Shown here: positions 14,443 through 22,127 of the stretch, piece by piece | How the letters are laid out: the number at the start of each line of letters is the position of its first letter | How positions within the stretch are numbered: position 1 is the first letter of the stretch | Assembly: GCA_902776975.1 (NCBI GenBank) | Contig: CACYSI010000005.1 | Coordinates: 42,054-86,694, forward strand | From: an uncultured Ruminococcus sp. | GTDB lineage: Bacteria; Bacillota; Clostridia; Oscillospirales; Acutalibacteraceae | Reading direction: 5' to 3' | DNA: 44,641 bases | Made by a program: the position numbers and the translations under genes | Notes under the pieces: generated by a model | Seen by the model: only the letters and a program-made list of their open reading frames with translations | Told to the model about the DNA's origin: nothing | Databases searched by the model: none

Positions 14443-14460
14443 TTGTTAAACAATTAACAA
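14443..14460. promoter_or_regulatory. Rex operator upstream of adhE
   Basis: TTGTTAA-ACAA-TTAACAA matches the known Rex consensus TTGTTAANNNNTTAACAA at every fixed base. Rex is a repressor that leaves DNA when NADH rises, and adhE is a classic target in Gram-positive anaerobes. The site lies 50 bp upstream of the adhE -35 box, farther than usual for simple promoter blocking. Confidence 0.85.
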
Positions 14461-14510
14461 TATGTCTATAAACATCAAAAATCCGTGTATTTCTTTGTAG
14501 CATATGCAAA

Positions 14511-14539
14511 TTGAACCGAGCTTTTGCGTATGATATACT
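14511..14539 (+). promoter_or_regulatory. Sigma-A promoter of adhE
   Basis: TTGAAC (14511-14516), a 17-nt spacer and TATACT (14534-14539), giving a short leader to the ATG at 14580. Confidence 0.7.
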
Positions 14540-14579
14540 TATGTTGTGCAAGTAAATTCCTTTTTAAGGAGGAGAACAA

Positions 14580-17204
14580 ATGGATAACGAAAAGTATTTG
14601 GTTGACAGCGTCGAGGCTCTTGAAAAGAAGATCGGCGAAGTCAGAAAAGCGCAGAGAGCCTTCGGTGAATATACGCAGGCTCAGGTAGACGCGATATTCA
14701 AGGCGGCTGCCTTAGCTGCCAACAAGGCGCGTCTGAGTCTCGCCAAGCTCGCTGTGGAAGAGACAGGCATGGGCGTGGTCGAGGACAAGGTCATCAAGAA
14801 CAACTATGCCTCGGAGTATATCTACAACGCCTACAAGGACACGATCACCTGCGGCGAGGTAGAGCATGACGACACGGCGGGCATAGTAAAGATAGCCGAG
14901 CCCATAGGCGTAGTGGCGGCGGTCATACCCACCACCAACCCCACCTCGACAGCTATCTTCAAGTGTCTGATCTCGCTCAAGACCCGCAACGGCATCATCA
15001 TCTCGCCCCATCCCAGAGCCAAGAAGAGCACCATAGAGGCGGCTCGCATAGTGCTTGAGGCGGCGGTCAAGGCAGGAGCTCCCGAGGACATCATCGCGTG
15101 GATAGACGTACCGTCACTCGACATGACCAACACCCTGATGAAAGAGGCTGACATCATCCTCGCCACGGGCGGCCCCGGCATGGTAAAGGCGGCGTACAGC
15201 TCAGGCAAGCCCGCCTTGGGCGTAGGCGCGGGCAACACCCCCGCAGTGATAGACGAGAGCGCCGACATCACACTCGCGGTAAACTCGATCATCCACTCTA
15301 AGACCTTCGACAACGGCATGATATGCGCCTCGGAGCAGAGCGTACATGTACCCTCGTCCATCTATGACAGGGTCAAGCAGGAGTTCAAATACCGCGGCTG
15401 CTGCTTCTTAAAGCCCGACGAGCTCGACAAGGTACGCAAGACCATCATCATCAACGGCTCTCTGAACGCTAAGATAGTAGGTCAGAGCGCGTATAAGATA
15501 GCCAAGCTCAGCGGCGTGGACGTACCCGAGAGCACCAAGATACTCATCGGCGAGGTCAGCAGTGTAGAGCTGAGCGAGGAGTTCGCTCACGAAAAGCTCT
15601 CCCCCGTGCTCGCCATGTATAAATACGATACGACAGAAGAGGCGTTCAACAACGCCGAGCAGCTCATAGCCGACGGCGGCTACGGACACACAGCCTCTAT
15701 CTACATCAACGAGCTCATACGCCGTGATGTGCTCGACGAGTTCTGCGAGCGCATGAAGACCTGCCGCATAGTGGTCAACACACCCTCGTCACACGGCGGT
15801 ATCGGAGATATATATAACTTCCGTCTCGCTCCGTCGCTGACACTGGGCTGCGGCTCATGGGGCGGCAACTCGATATACGAGAACGTAGGCGTAAAGCATC
15901 TGCTCAACATCAAGACAGTAGCCAAGAGGAGGGATAATATGCTGTGGTTCAGAGCTCCCGAGAAGGTATATATCAAGCAAGGCTGCCTGAGCACGGCTCT
16001 CTCTGAGCTGGGACAGGTCATGAATAAGAAAAAGGCGTTCATCGTCACCGACAGCTTCCTGTACTCTAACGGCTACACAGCCGCCGTGGAGCGCAAGCTC
16101 GACGAGATGGGCGTGATGCACACCACCTTCAGCGAGGTAGCTCCCGATCCCACCCTCGCCTGCGCCAAGATGGGCGCCGAGATGATGAAGAGCTTTAAGC
16201 CCGACGTCATCATCGCCGTGGGCGGAGGCTCGCCCATGGACGCCGCTAAGATCATGTGGGTGCTGTACGAGCATCCCGAAGCGGACTTTGAGGACATGGC
16301 GATGCGCTTCATGGATATACGCAAGCGCATATACACCTTCCCCCATATGGGCGACAAGGCGTACTTTGTGGCTATACCCACATCAGCCGGCACAGGCTCC
16401 GAGGTAACTCCCTTCGCGGTCATCACCGACGAGCAGACAGGCGTAAAGTATCCTCTCGCCGACTACGAGCTGATGCCCGATATGGCTATAGTGGACGCAG
16501 ACATGATGATGAACGCTCCCAAGGGTCTGACATCCGCATCGGGCATAGACGCCGTATCTCACGCTTTAGAGGCATACGCCTCGATCATGGCTACCGACTA
16601 CACCGACGGTCTCGCCATACAGGCTCTCAAGGTGCTGTTTGAGTATCTGCCCAAGGCTTATGAGAGCGCCGTGACCGGAGAGCCCGACAAAGAAGCCAGA
16701 GAGAAGATGGCTAACGCCGCTACGATGGCGGGCATGGCGTTCGCGAACGCTTTTCTCGGAGTCATGCACAGTATGGCTCATAAGCTCGGAGCCTTCCACC
16801 ATATCCCTCACGGAGTCGCCAACGCTCTGATGATGAACGAGGTACTGATGTTCAACTCGAAGGAGGCTCCCACCAAGATGGGCACCTTCTCGCAGTACGA
16901 TCATCCCCACACCCTGCGCCGCTACGCCGAGGTAGCCGAGGCTCTGGGTATAGGAGGCAGCGACGACAGCGAGAAGCTCAGCGCACTGCTCGATCGCATA
17001 ACCGCCCTCAAGGAGGAGATAGGCATCATGCCGACCATCCGCGACTATGTTCCGGATGAGGAGAAGTTCCTCTCCACCCTCGACGAGATGAGCGAGCAGG
17101 CGTTCGACGACCAGTGTACAGGCGCTAACCCGCGCTATCCGCTGATAAGCGAGATCAAGCAGATGTATCTCAACGCCTATTACGGCGAGCATAAAGATGT
17201 ATAA
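14580..17204 (+). CDS. adhE: Bifunctional acetaldehyde/alcohol dehydrogenase AdhE
   Basis: An 874-residue fermentation enzyme that reduces acetyl-CoA to acetaldehyde and then ethanol, oxidising two NADH. The N-terminal half is an acylating aldehyde dehydrogenase with catalytic Cys249 in TFDNGMICASEQ and the cofactor-binding region near GVGAGNTPAVID. A linker near residue 455 leads to an iron-dependent alcohol dehydrogenase half with GGGSPMDAAKIMW, PTSAGTGSEVTPF, the metal-binding HSMAHKLGAFHHIPHG and NPRYPLI. Length and order are those of AdhE, which forms spirosome filaments. AAGGAGGAG precedes the ATG. A Rex box and promoter lie upstream. The kinase gene follows 10 nt later. Confidence 0.97.
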   Translation: MDNEKYLVDSVEALEKKIGEVRKAQRAFGEYTQAQVDAIFKAAALAANKARLSLAKLAVEETGMGVVEDKVIKNNYASEYIYNAYKDTITCGEVEHDDTAGIVKIAEPIGVVAAVIPTTNPTSTAIFKCLISLKTRNGIIISPHPRAKKSTIEAARIVLEAAVKAGAPEDIIAWIDVPSLDMTNTLMKEADIILATGGPGMVKAAYSSGKPALGVGAGNTPAVIDESADITLAVNSIIHSKTFDNGMICASEQSVHVPSSIYDRVKQEFKYRGCCFLKPDELDKVRKTIIINGSLNAKIVGQSAYKIAKLSGVDVPESTKILIGEVSSVELSEEFAHEKLSPVLAMYKYDTTEEAFNNAEQLIADGGYGHTASIYINELIRRDVLDEFCERMKTCRIVVNTPSSHGGIGDIYNFRLAPSLTLGCGSWGGNSIYENVGVKHLLNIKTVAKRRDNMLWFRAPEKVYIKQGCLSTALSELGQVMNKKKAFIVTDSFLYSNGYTAAVERKLDEMGVMHTTFSEVAPDPTLACAKMGAEMMKSFKPDVIIAVGGGSPMDAAKIMWVLYEHPEADFEDMAMRFMDIRKRIYTFPHMGDKAYFVAIPTSAGTGSEVTPFAVITDEQTGVKYPLADYELMPDMAIVDADMMMNAPKGLTSASGIDAVSHALEAYASIMATDYTDGLAIQALKVLFEYLPKAYESAVTGEPDKEAREKMANAATMAGMAFANAFLGVMHSMAHKLGAFHHIPHGVANALMMNEVLMFNSKEAPTKMGTFSQYDHPHTLRRYAEVAEALGIGGSDDSEKLSALLDRITALKEEIGIMPTIRDYVPDEEKFLSTLDEMSEQAFDDQCTGANPRYPLISEIKQMYLNAYYGEHKDV

Positions 17205-17214
17205 GGAGGCTGCC

Positions 17215-17967
17215 ATGAACGATAAATACGAGATCTTAGCACAGCGCAAAAAGAAGGTCATATACAAGGACGGCGACACCGTACTCAAGGTATTTGACAA
17301 CGACTACAGCAAGGCTGATATACTCAACGAGGCTCTCAACCAGGCTCGTATCGAAGAGACGGGGCTGAATGTGCCCAAACTCCTTGAGGTCAGCAAAATA
17401 GACGGCAAGTGGGCTATACGCACCGAGTATATCCCCGGCAAGACCCTCGCTCAGCTGATGGAAGAGAACCCCGACAAGCTCGACGAGTATCTCGCCCTGT
17501 TCATAGATATTCAGAAGGAGATCTTCAGCAAAGAGGCTCCCCTGCTCAACAAGATCAAGGATAAGTTCAACCGCAAGATATCCGCCAGCCGCTTTGACGC
17601 GACTACCCGCTACGAGCTGCACACGCGCCTCGAGAGCATGAAGAACCATAAGAAGATATGCCACGGCGACTTCACACCGTCCAATATTATCATCACCCCC
17701 GGCGAGAGCTACTACATCCTCGACTGGTCGCACGTCACCCAGGGCAACGCCGCCGCAGACGCAGCGAGGACTTATATGCTGTTCTGCCTCAAGGGCATGG
17801 ACGATATCGCCGAGAAGTACCTTGACCTCTTCTGCAAGAAGACCGATACCGCCAAGCAGTATGTACAGCGCTGGATGCCCATTGTCGCCTGCACACAGAG
17901 CGTCAAGAACAAGCCCGAGGAGCAGGATCTGCTTGAGCGCTGGGTAAACGTGGTAGAGTACGAATGA
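17215..17967 (+). CDS. Aminoglycoside phosphotransferase/choline-kinase-like protein
   Basis: A 250-residue small-molecule kinase-fold protein. Visible: an N-lobe with VLKVFDNDY, the hinge RTEYIPGKTLAQLM, the catalytic loop HGDFTPSNIII and the metal-binding ILDWSH (the Asp corresponds to the DFG-like residue). Such proteins phosphorylate hydroxyls of sugars, choline or related compounds; the substrate cannot be told. The ATG at 17215 is preferred since AAGGAGG, overlapping the adhE stop, sits just ahead. It is likely cotranscribed with adhE, but no clear functional link is known. It need not confer antibiotic resistance. Confidence 0.85.
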   Translation: MNDKYEILAQRKKKVIYKDGDTVLKVFDNDYSKADILNEALNQARIEETGLNVPKLLEVSKIDGKWAIRTEYIPGKTLAQLMEENPDKLDEYLALFIDIQKEIFSKEAPLLNKIKDKFNRKISASRFDATTRYELHTRLESMKNHKKICHGDFTPSNIIITPGESYYILDWSHVTQGNAAADAARTYMLFCLKGMDDIAEKYLDLFCKKTDTAKQYVQRWMPIVACTQSVKNKPEEQDLLERWVNVVEYE

Positions 17968-18119
17968 TGGTGAATTTGCAGCGGTTACCGGATACAGGAT
18001 ACCGGTTACCGGTTATGGGAAAGCCTGACGGCTTTTGGATTCCTATATAAATGGGTGAGGGCAACGCCCTCCCTTAACCATTCACCATTAACCGTTTTCA
18101 TAACTGAAAGGAAGATACC
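17968..18119. repeat. Repeat-bearing gap
   Basis: It contains GGTTACCGG-type runs (17979-18015), a hairpin GAGGGCAACGCCCTC (about 18057-18071), ACCATTCACCATTAACCGTT, and a 22-nt unit (18020-18041) repeated in inverse orientation at 18674-18695 on the far side of the thioesterase gene. No gene or terminator is seen. Confidence 0.55.
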
Positions 18120-18518
18120 ATGCAGCATGATATCACAACAGGTATAACAGGCGAAAAATCCGTCGCGGTCAAGATCGAGAACACCGCTCTCGCTATGGGC
18201 AGCGGTACGCTGAGGGTCTTTGCCACCCCCGCGATGATTGCTCTGATAGAGGGCTGCTGCGCCGAATCCGTAGAGGATATGCTGCCCCAAGGCATCACCA
18301 CCGTAGGCACCAAGGTAGAGGTCGAGCACCTCGCCGCCTCACCTCTCGGCGCGAGCATCTTATGCAAAAGTAAGCTGACAGCGTATGACGGCAGGAGGCT
18401 CGACTTTGAGGTCGAGGTCTATGACAACGCGGGTCTGATCGGCAAGGGCACACACACACGCTTCACGGTTGACGCTCAGCGCTTCATCGACAAGGCGTAC
18501 AGTAAGGTCAAGCAGTGA
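18120..18518 (+). CDS. Hotdog-fold thioesterase, FlK-like
   Basis: A 132-residue single hotdog protein related to fluoroacetyl-CoA thioesterase FlK and similar small acyl-CoA thioesterases. The FlK catalytic residues Thr42, Glu50 and His76 have matching spacing here: Thr36 in FATPAMIA, Glu44 in ALIEGCC, His70 in VEVEHLAASPLG. The GTHTRFTVD end is also typical. The true substrate is unlikely to be fluoroacetyl-CoA; general acyl-CoA housekeeping is more plausible. AAGGAAG lies ahead of the ATG. The gene is bracketed by an inverted 22-nt repeat. Confidence 0.88.
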   Translation: MQHDITTGITGEKSVAVKIENTALAMGSGTLRVFATPAMIALIEGCCAESVEDMLPQGITTVGTKVEVEHLAASPLGASILCKSKLTAYDGRRLDFEVEVYDNAGLIGKGTHTRFTVDAQRFIDKAYSKVKQ

Positions 18519-18538
18519 ACAACGTAATATAGTGAACA

Positions 18539-18569
18539 GGACGTCTCTTATACAGAGGCGTCTTTTTTT
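18539..18569 (+). terminator. Terminator of the thioesterase gene
   Basis: GACGTCTC pairs with GAGGCGTC (one G-T wobble) and is followed by seven T. Confidence 0.8.
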
Positions 18570-18739
18570 GCAACGTATATAGTACCAACAACCAACCACC
18601 TTTCGTGAGAAGCAGACACGCGTGTCACGGCACCCCCCTACAATGAGTCGTTACCTTTATCTGTTGTTATACTAATCCAAAAGCCGTCAGGCTTTCAATC
18701 AACTACCAACTACTAACTACCAACCACCAACTACACTAA
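18570..18739. repeat. Low-complexity CTACCAA/CCAACCA repeat gap
   Basis: It contains AACCAACCACC near 18590, the inverse copy of a 22-nt unit (18674-18695, partner at 18020-18041), then a run of ACTACCAACTACTAACTACC-type units (18700-18738). The same heptamer family appears on the opposite strand at 24000-24060. No gene is seen. Confidence 0.55.
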
Positions 18740-18766
18740 CAAAAAGCGCCCCTTTCGGAGCGCTTA
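18740..18766 (-). terminator. Terminator of gatCAB
   Basis: On the minus strand AAGCGCTCC pairs with GGGGCGCTT over a GAAA loop and is followed by TTTTTG. It lies 30 nt after gatB. Confidence 0.8.
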
Positions 18767-18795
18767 TCTGCGTTTATATCATCTGTAATGTTCTA

Positions 18796-20208
18796 TCAAC
18801 CTATCAGCTCTTTGAGCTTAGCTGTGACCGAGGCGGCGTCGGCTCTGCCGCGGCTCTGCTTCATGACGTTGCCGAGCACAGCCATGAGCGCCTTTTCCTT
18901 GCCGCTCTTATAGTCGGCTACCGCCGCCGGCATGGCGGCTATGGCATTCTGACAATACTCTGTGAGGGTAGCGTCGTCGAGACCCGCCATATCGCTCTCG
19001 GATACAAAGTCGGTCACGGGCTTGCCTGAGTCGAGCATCTTATCCAGCGCGGTCTTGGCGAGGTTGTTCTTGAGCTTGCCGCTCTCGAGCAGCTTGCACA
19101 GCTCGTTCAACTGCTCAGCGGTGGTCTTTATGTCAAAGCTCTCCTTGTCGGCTTCTGTCACAAGTCTGCGGAATATCTGACCGATGATGAAGTTTGAGGC
19201 GGTTTTGGGCGATTTGAGCCCCTCAGACGCCTTGTCGAAGTACTCCGATATGCTGCGGTACTTGGTCAGCTGGGCGGCGTCCTTCTCGGGGATGCCGTAC
19301 TCTTCGGTATAGCGCGCGAACTTCTGCTCGGGCAGCTCCGGCAAGCGCGCTTGTATTTCTTTTACTCTATCTCGCGGTACTGCTATAGTAACAAGGTCGG
19401 GCTCGCGGAAGTAGCGATAGTCATGGGCGTCCTCTTTAGAACGCATAGAGGATGTAGTACCTGTAGCGTCGTCATAGCGCAGGGTCTCCTGCACTACCTC
19501 GCCGCCGCTCTCTATAAGCTCTGTCTGACGCTCAAACTCATATTCCATAGCCTTGGCGATGTTGGTGATAGAGTTCATGTTTTTGATCTCGGTACGGGTG
19601 CCGAGCTTATCGCTGCCCTCGGGACGGACAGAGATATTGACGTCACAGCGCATCGAGCCCTCCTGCATACGGCAGTCGGAAACACCGATATAGCGCATGA
19701 TCTGCTGGAGCTTCTCTACATACTCCTTAGCCTCGTCTATAGAGCGGAAGTCAGGCTCGGTAACTATCTCTATCAGCGGTACTCCGCCGCGGTTGTAGTC
19801 TACATATGTATCGCCGTGGTTGTGTATCAGCTTGCCCGCGTCCTCTTCGATATGGATACGGAGTATGCGGATGCGTCTGCCGTTGCTGAGCTGTATGTAG
19901 CCGTGCTCGCACAGGGGCTTGTCGTACTGGGAAATCTGATATGCCTTGGGCAGATCGGGGTAGCAGTAGTTCTTGCGGTCCATCTTGGCTATCTCAGCTA
20001 TCTCACAGTTGGTAGCCAGGCCCGCCATGATCGCGTACTCCACCACACGCTCGTTGAGCTTGGGCAGGGTGCCGGGCAGACCTATGCATACGGGGCAGCA
20101 GTGGGTGTTGGGATCGCCGCCGAATTTTGTGGTGCAGGAGCAGAAGATCTTTGTGTTCGTCTGCAGCTCTACATGGGTCTCAAAGCCCGCTACAAGTTCG
20201 TATTTCAC
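18796..20208 (-). CDS. gatB: Asp/Glu-tRNA amidotransferase subunit B
   Basis: GatB carries the kinase and tRNA-binding part of GatCAB, which converts misacylated Asp-tRNA(Asn) and/or Glu-tRNA(Gln) to the amidated form. 470 residues. Seen: FETHVELQT near the start, the Cys-rich zinc site FCSCTTKFGGDPNTHCCPVC, GLPGTLPKLN, IHIEEDAGKL, DYNRGGVPLIEIVTEPD, and a C-terminal YqeY-like helical tail. The GTG at 20208 (MKYELVAGFE) is preferred over the GTG at 20223: it overlaps the gatA stop by 4 nt (GTGA) and has GGGGTG 7 nt upstream. Last gene of gatC-gatA-gatB. Confidence 0.96.
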   Translation of the reverse strand: MKYELVAGFETHVELQTNTKIFCSCTTKFGGDPNTHCCPVCIGLPGTLPKLNERVVEYAIMAGLATNCEIAEIAKMDRKNYCYPDLPKAYQISQYDKPLCEHGYIQLSNGRRIRILRIHIEEDAGKLIHNHGDTYVDYNRGGVPLIEIVTEPDFRSIDEAKEYVEKLQQIMRYIGVSDCRMQEGSMRCDVNISVRPEGSDKLGTRTEIKNMNSITNIAKAMEYEFERQTELIESGGEVVQETLRYDDATGTTSSMRSKEDAHDYRYFREPDLVTIAVPRDRVKEIQARLPELPEQKFARYTEEYGIPEKDAAQLTKYRSISEYFDKASEGLKSPKTASNFIIGQIFRRLVTEADKESFDIKTTAEQLNELCKLLESGKLKNNLAKTALDKMLDSGKPVTDFVSESDMAGLDDATLTEYCQNAIAAMPAAVADYKSGKEKALMAVLGNVMKQSRGRADAASVTAKLKELIG

Positions 20209-21668
20209 AGCTTCACACCCCACTTTGTCTGTATAAATTTATCCTCAGCCTGCTCATACTTATAAGCGAGATTGAGTATGGTTTTTTCATCAAATTTCTT
20301 GCCTATCAGCTGCATACCTATCGGCAGGCCCTCGCTGTCGGCTCCGCAGGGCACGGACACGGCGGGCAGACCCGCGGTGTTGACCGGTACGGTGCAGATA
20401 TCGCTGAGATACTGCTCGATGCTGTCGGTCTCATCGCCGAAGAGATAGCCGCTCTTGAACGCGGTCACGGGAGCGGTAGGCGCGAGGATAGCGTCGCACT
20501 TATCAAAGGCTCTGTCAAAAGCCTCTACTATAGCTCCGCGCAGGTTGACAGCCTTCTTGTAATATGCGTCGTAGTAGCCCGCCGAGAGCACATAGGTGCC
20601 CATGAGTATACGGCGCTGTACCTCCTTGCCGAAGCCCTCGGATCGGGTGCGGCAGATCATGTCGTGAGTGCCGTTATAGTGCTCGGCCTTGTAGCCGTAG
20701 CGTATACCGTCGTAGCGTCCGAGGTTTGATGAAGCCTCAGCCATGGCGAGTATGTAGTAGCACGGCAGAGCAAAGCTCAGCTCGGGGAAGTCGAAGTAAA
20801 CTATCTCGGCTCCCATATCCTCGTAGGTCTTGGCGGCGCTTAGCACAGCCTGCTTGACGTCCTCTCTGACGCCGTCGAGGTACTGGTTGGCTATGCCGAT
20901 GCGCTTGCCCTTGATATCGTCATACAGGGTCGGCAGAGTCGCCTCGCTGCCCTGAGAGGTAGAGTCGCGGTCATCGTACTTAGAGATAGCGTCAAAGACT
21001 ATAGCTGCGTCCTCGACGTCCTGAGTGATAGGTCCTATCTGGTCGAAGGATGAGGCGTAGGCTATGAGTCCGTATCTCGATACCGCGCCGTAGGTAGGCT
21101 TGAGACCCACTATACCGCAGAAGGACGCGGGCTGACGGATAGAGCCGCCCGTATCGGAGCCGAGGCCGTATACGGCAAGGTTGCCGCCTACAGCAGAGGC
21201 TACACCGCCCGAAGAGCCGCCCGCGACATGGTCGAGGCTGTGAGGGTTCTTAGAGCCGCCGTAGTAGGACGTCTCGCATGAAGAGCCCATGGCGAACTCA
21301 TCCATATTGGTCTTGCCGAGCATGACCACGCCCTCTTTTTGGAGCAGCTCATAGACTGTAGCGTCATAGATAGGCTTGTAGCCCGTGAGTATCTTAGAGG
21401 CGCAGGTGGTCAGTATACCCTTGGTGGAGATGTTGTCCTTAAGGGTCATGGGTATGCCCTCCAAAAGACCTATCTCCTCGCCCGCCGCGAGCTTCTTGTC
21501 TACAGCCTCGGCCTGAGCCAAAGCCACCTCGGGAGTCACGGTTATATAGGCGTTTAATTCTTTATTAGAACTTTCGATAGCTTCCAAATACTTCTTTGTC
21601 AGCTCTGTGCAGGTTATCTCGCCGCTGACCAGCATATCGTGTATGCGTTTGATCTGTCCCATGGTCAC
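20205..21668 (-). CDS. gatA: Asp/Glu-tRNA amidotransferase subunit A
   Basis: GatA is the glutaminase of GatCAB, releasing ammonia from glutamine and passing it to GatB. 487 residues with the amidase-signature triad: Lys77 in MTLKDNIS, cis-Ser152 in AGGSSGGVAS, nucleophile Ser176 in GSDTGGSIRQP. The spacing is that of known GatA. The GTG at 21668 overlaps the gatC stop by 4 nt; an ATG at 21662 is an alternative (MGQIKRIH), and neither has a strong ribosome-binding site, consistent with coupled translation. Confidence 0.96.
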   Translation of the reverse strand: MTMGQIKRIHDMLVSGEITCTELTKKYLEAIESSNKELNAYITVTPEVALAQAEAVDKKLAAGEEIGLLEGIPMTLKDNISTKGILTTCASKILTGYKPIYDATVYELLQKEGVVMLGKTNMDEFAMGSSCETSYYGGSKNPHSLDHVAGGSSGGVASAVGGNLAVYGLGSDTGGSIRQPASFCGIVGLKPTYGAVSRYGLIAYASSFDQIGPITQDVEDAAIVFDAISKYDDRDSTSQGSEATLPTLYDDIKGKRIGIANQYLDGVREDVKQAVLSAAKTYEDMGAEIVYFDFPELSFALPCYYILAMAEASSNLGRYDGIRYGYKAEHYNGTHDMICRTRSEGFGKEVQRRILMGTYVLSAGYYDAYYKKAVNLRGAIVEAFDRAFDKCDAILAPTAPVTAFKSGYLFGDETDSIEQYLSDICTVPVNTAGLPAVSVPCGADSEGLPIGMQLIGKKFDEKTILNLAYKYEQAEDKFIQTKWGVKL

Positions 21669-21943
21669 GCTCTCTTTCTGACGAGGAAGTGATCCTCAGC
21701 CTGCTCGGGAGCGTTCTTCAGTATCTCTTCGACAGGCAGGGACTCGCCCACCTCGTCCGCTCTGAACACGTTAGACAGATTGTTGATGTTGTCAAACTCG
21801 CCCGTGCTGACCTCAACGTTGTTGATGGTATCGGCGAAGGCGACTATCTTCTGCATCTCTTCTGTGAGGCTGTCGAGATCCTTTTCATCTACAAACAGCT
21901 TTGAGAGCAACGCTATGTTCTCTATATCTTCTCTGGTTACCAT
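21665..21943 (-). CDS. gatC: Asp/Glu-tRNA amidotransferase subunit C
   Basis: A 92-residue belt subunit that wraps around the GatA-GatB interface and stabilises it. Seen: EDIENIALLSKLFVDEKDL, then EEMQKIVAFADTINNVEVS, the usual two-helix start, followed by a proline-containing extended part (GESLPVEEILKNAPEQAEDH). The ATG has AAAGGA 7 nt upstream. First gene of gatCAB, 181 nt after aspS. Confidence 0.93.
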   Translation of the reverse strand: MVTREDIENIALLSKLFVDEKDLDSLTEEMQKIVAFADTINNVEVSTGEFDNINNLSNVFRADEVGESLPVEEILKNAPEQAEDHFLVRKRA

Positions 21944-21960
21944 AGTATATTCCTTTCGAC

Positions 21961-22127
21961 ATGGTTAACAGATAACGGTGAACGGATAACGGTAAATGTC
22001 GGGACACCCGCACCCGATTCCTATTGATAGAACATAAAAGAGAAATCGCTACTTTTCATATTCATCTATAGGAATCCAAAATCCAAAGGATTTCCCTTCA
22101 CCGTTAACTGTTAACCGTTAACCGTTA
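21961..22127. repeat. Inverted-repeat element between aspS and gatC
   Basis: The left end has GGTTAACAGATAACGG units and the right end has CCGTTAACTGTTAACC units, roughly inverse to each other. Inside, GATTCCTAT (22016-22024) faces ATAGGAATC (22068-22076). The right end runs into the aspS stop codon. The core also holds CGGGACACCCGCAC, found inversely near 24342. The aspS-gatC message would fold into a large hairpin here. Confidence 0.55.

Noticed and set aside
17215-17967. Antibiotic resistance gene (aminoglycoside phosphotransferase)
   Set aside because: Only the fold and catalytic loop are shared; the position next to adhE and the general sequence fit a housekeeping small-molecule kinase.
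19351-20265. 304-codon plus-strand frame opposite gatB
   Set aside because: Antisense to a confident gene, odd Val/Leu/Ala-rich product, no ribosome-binding site.
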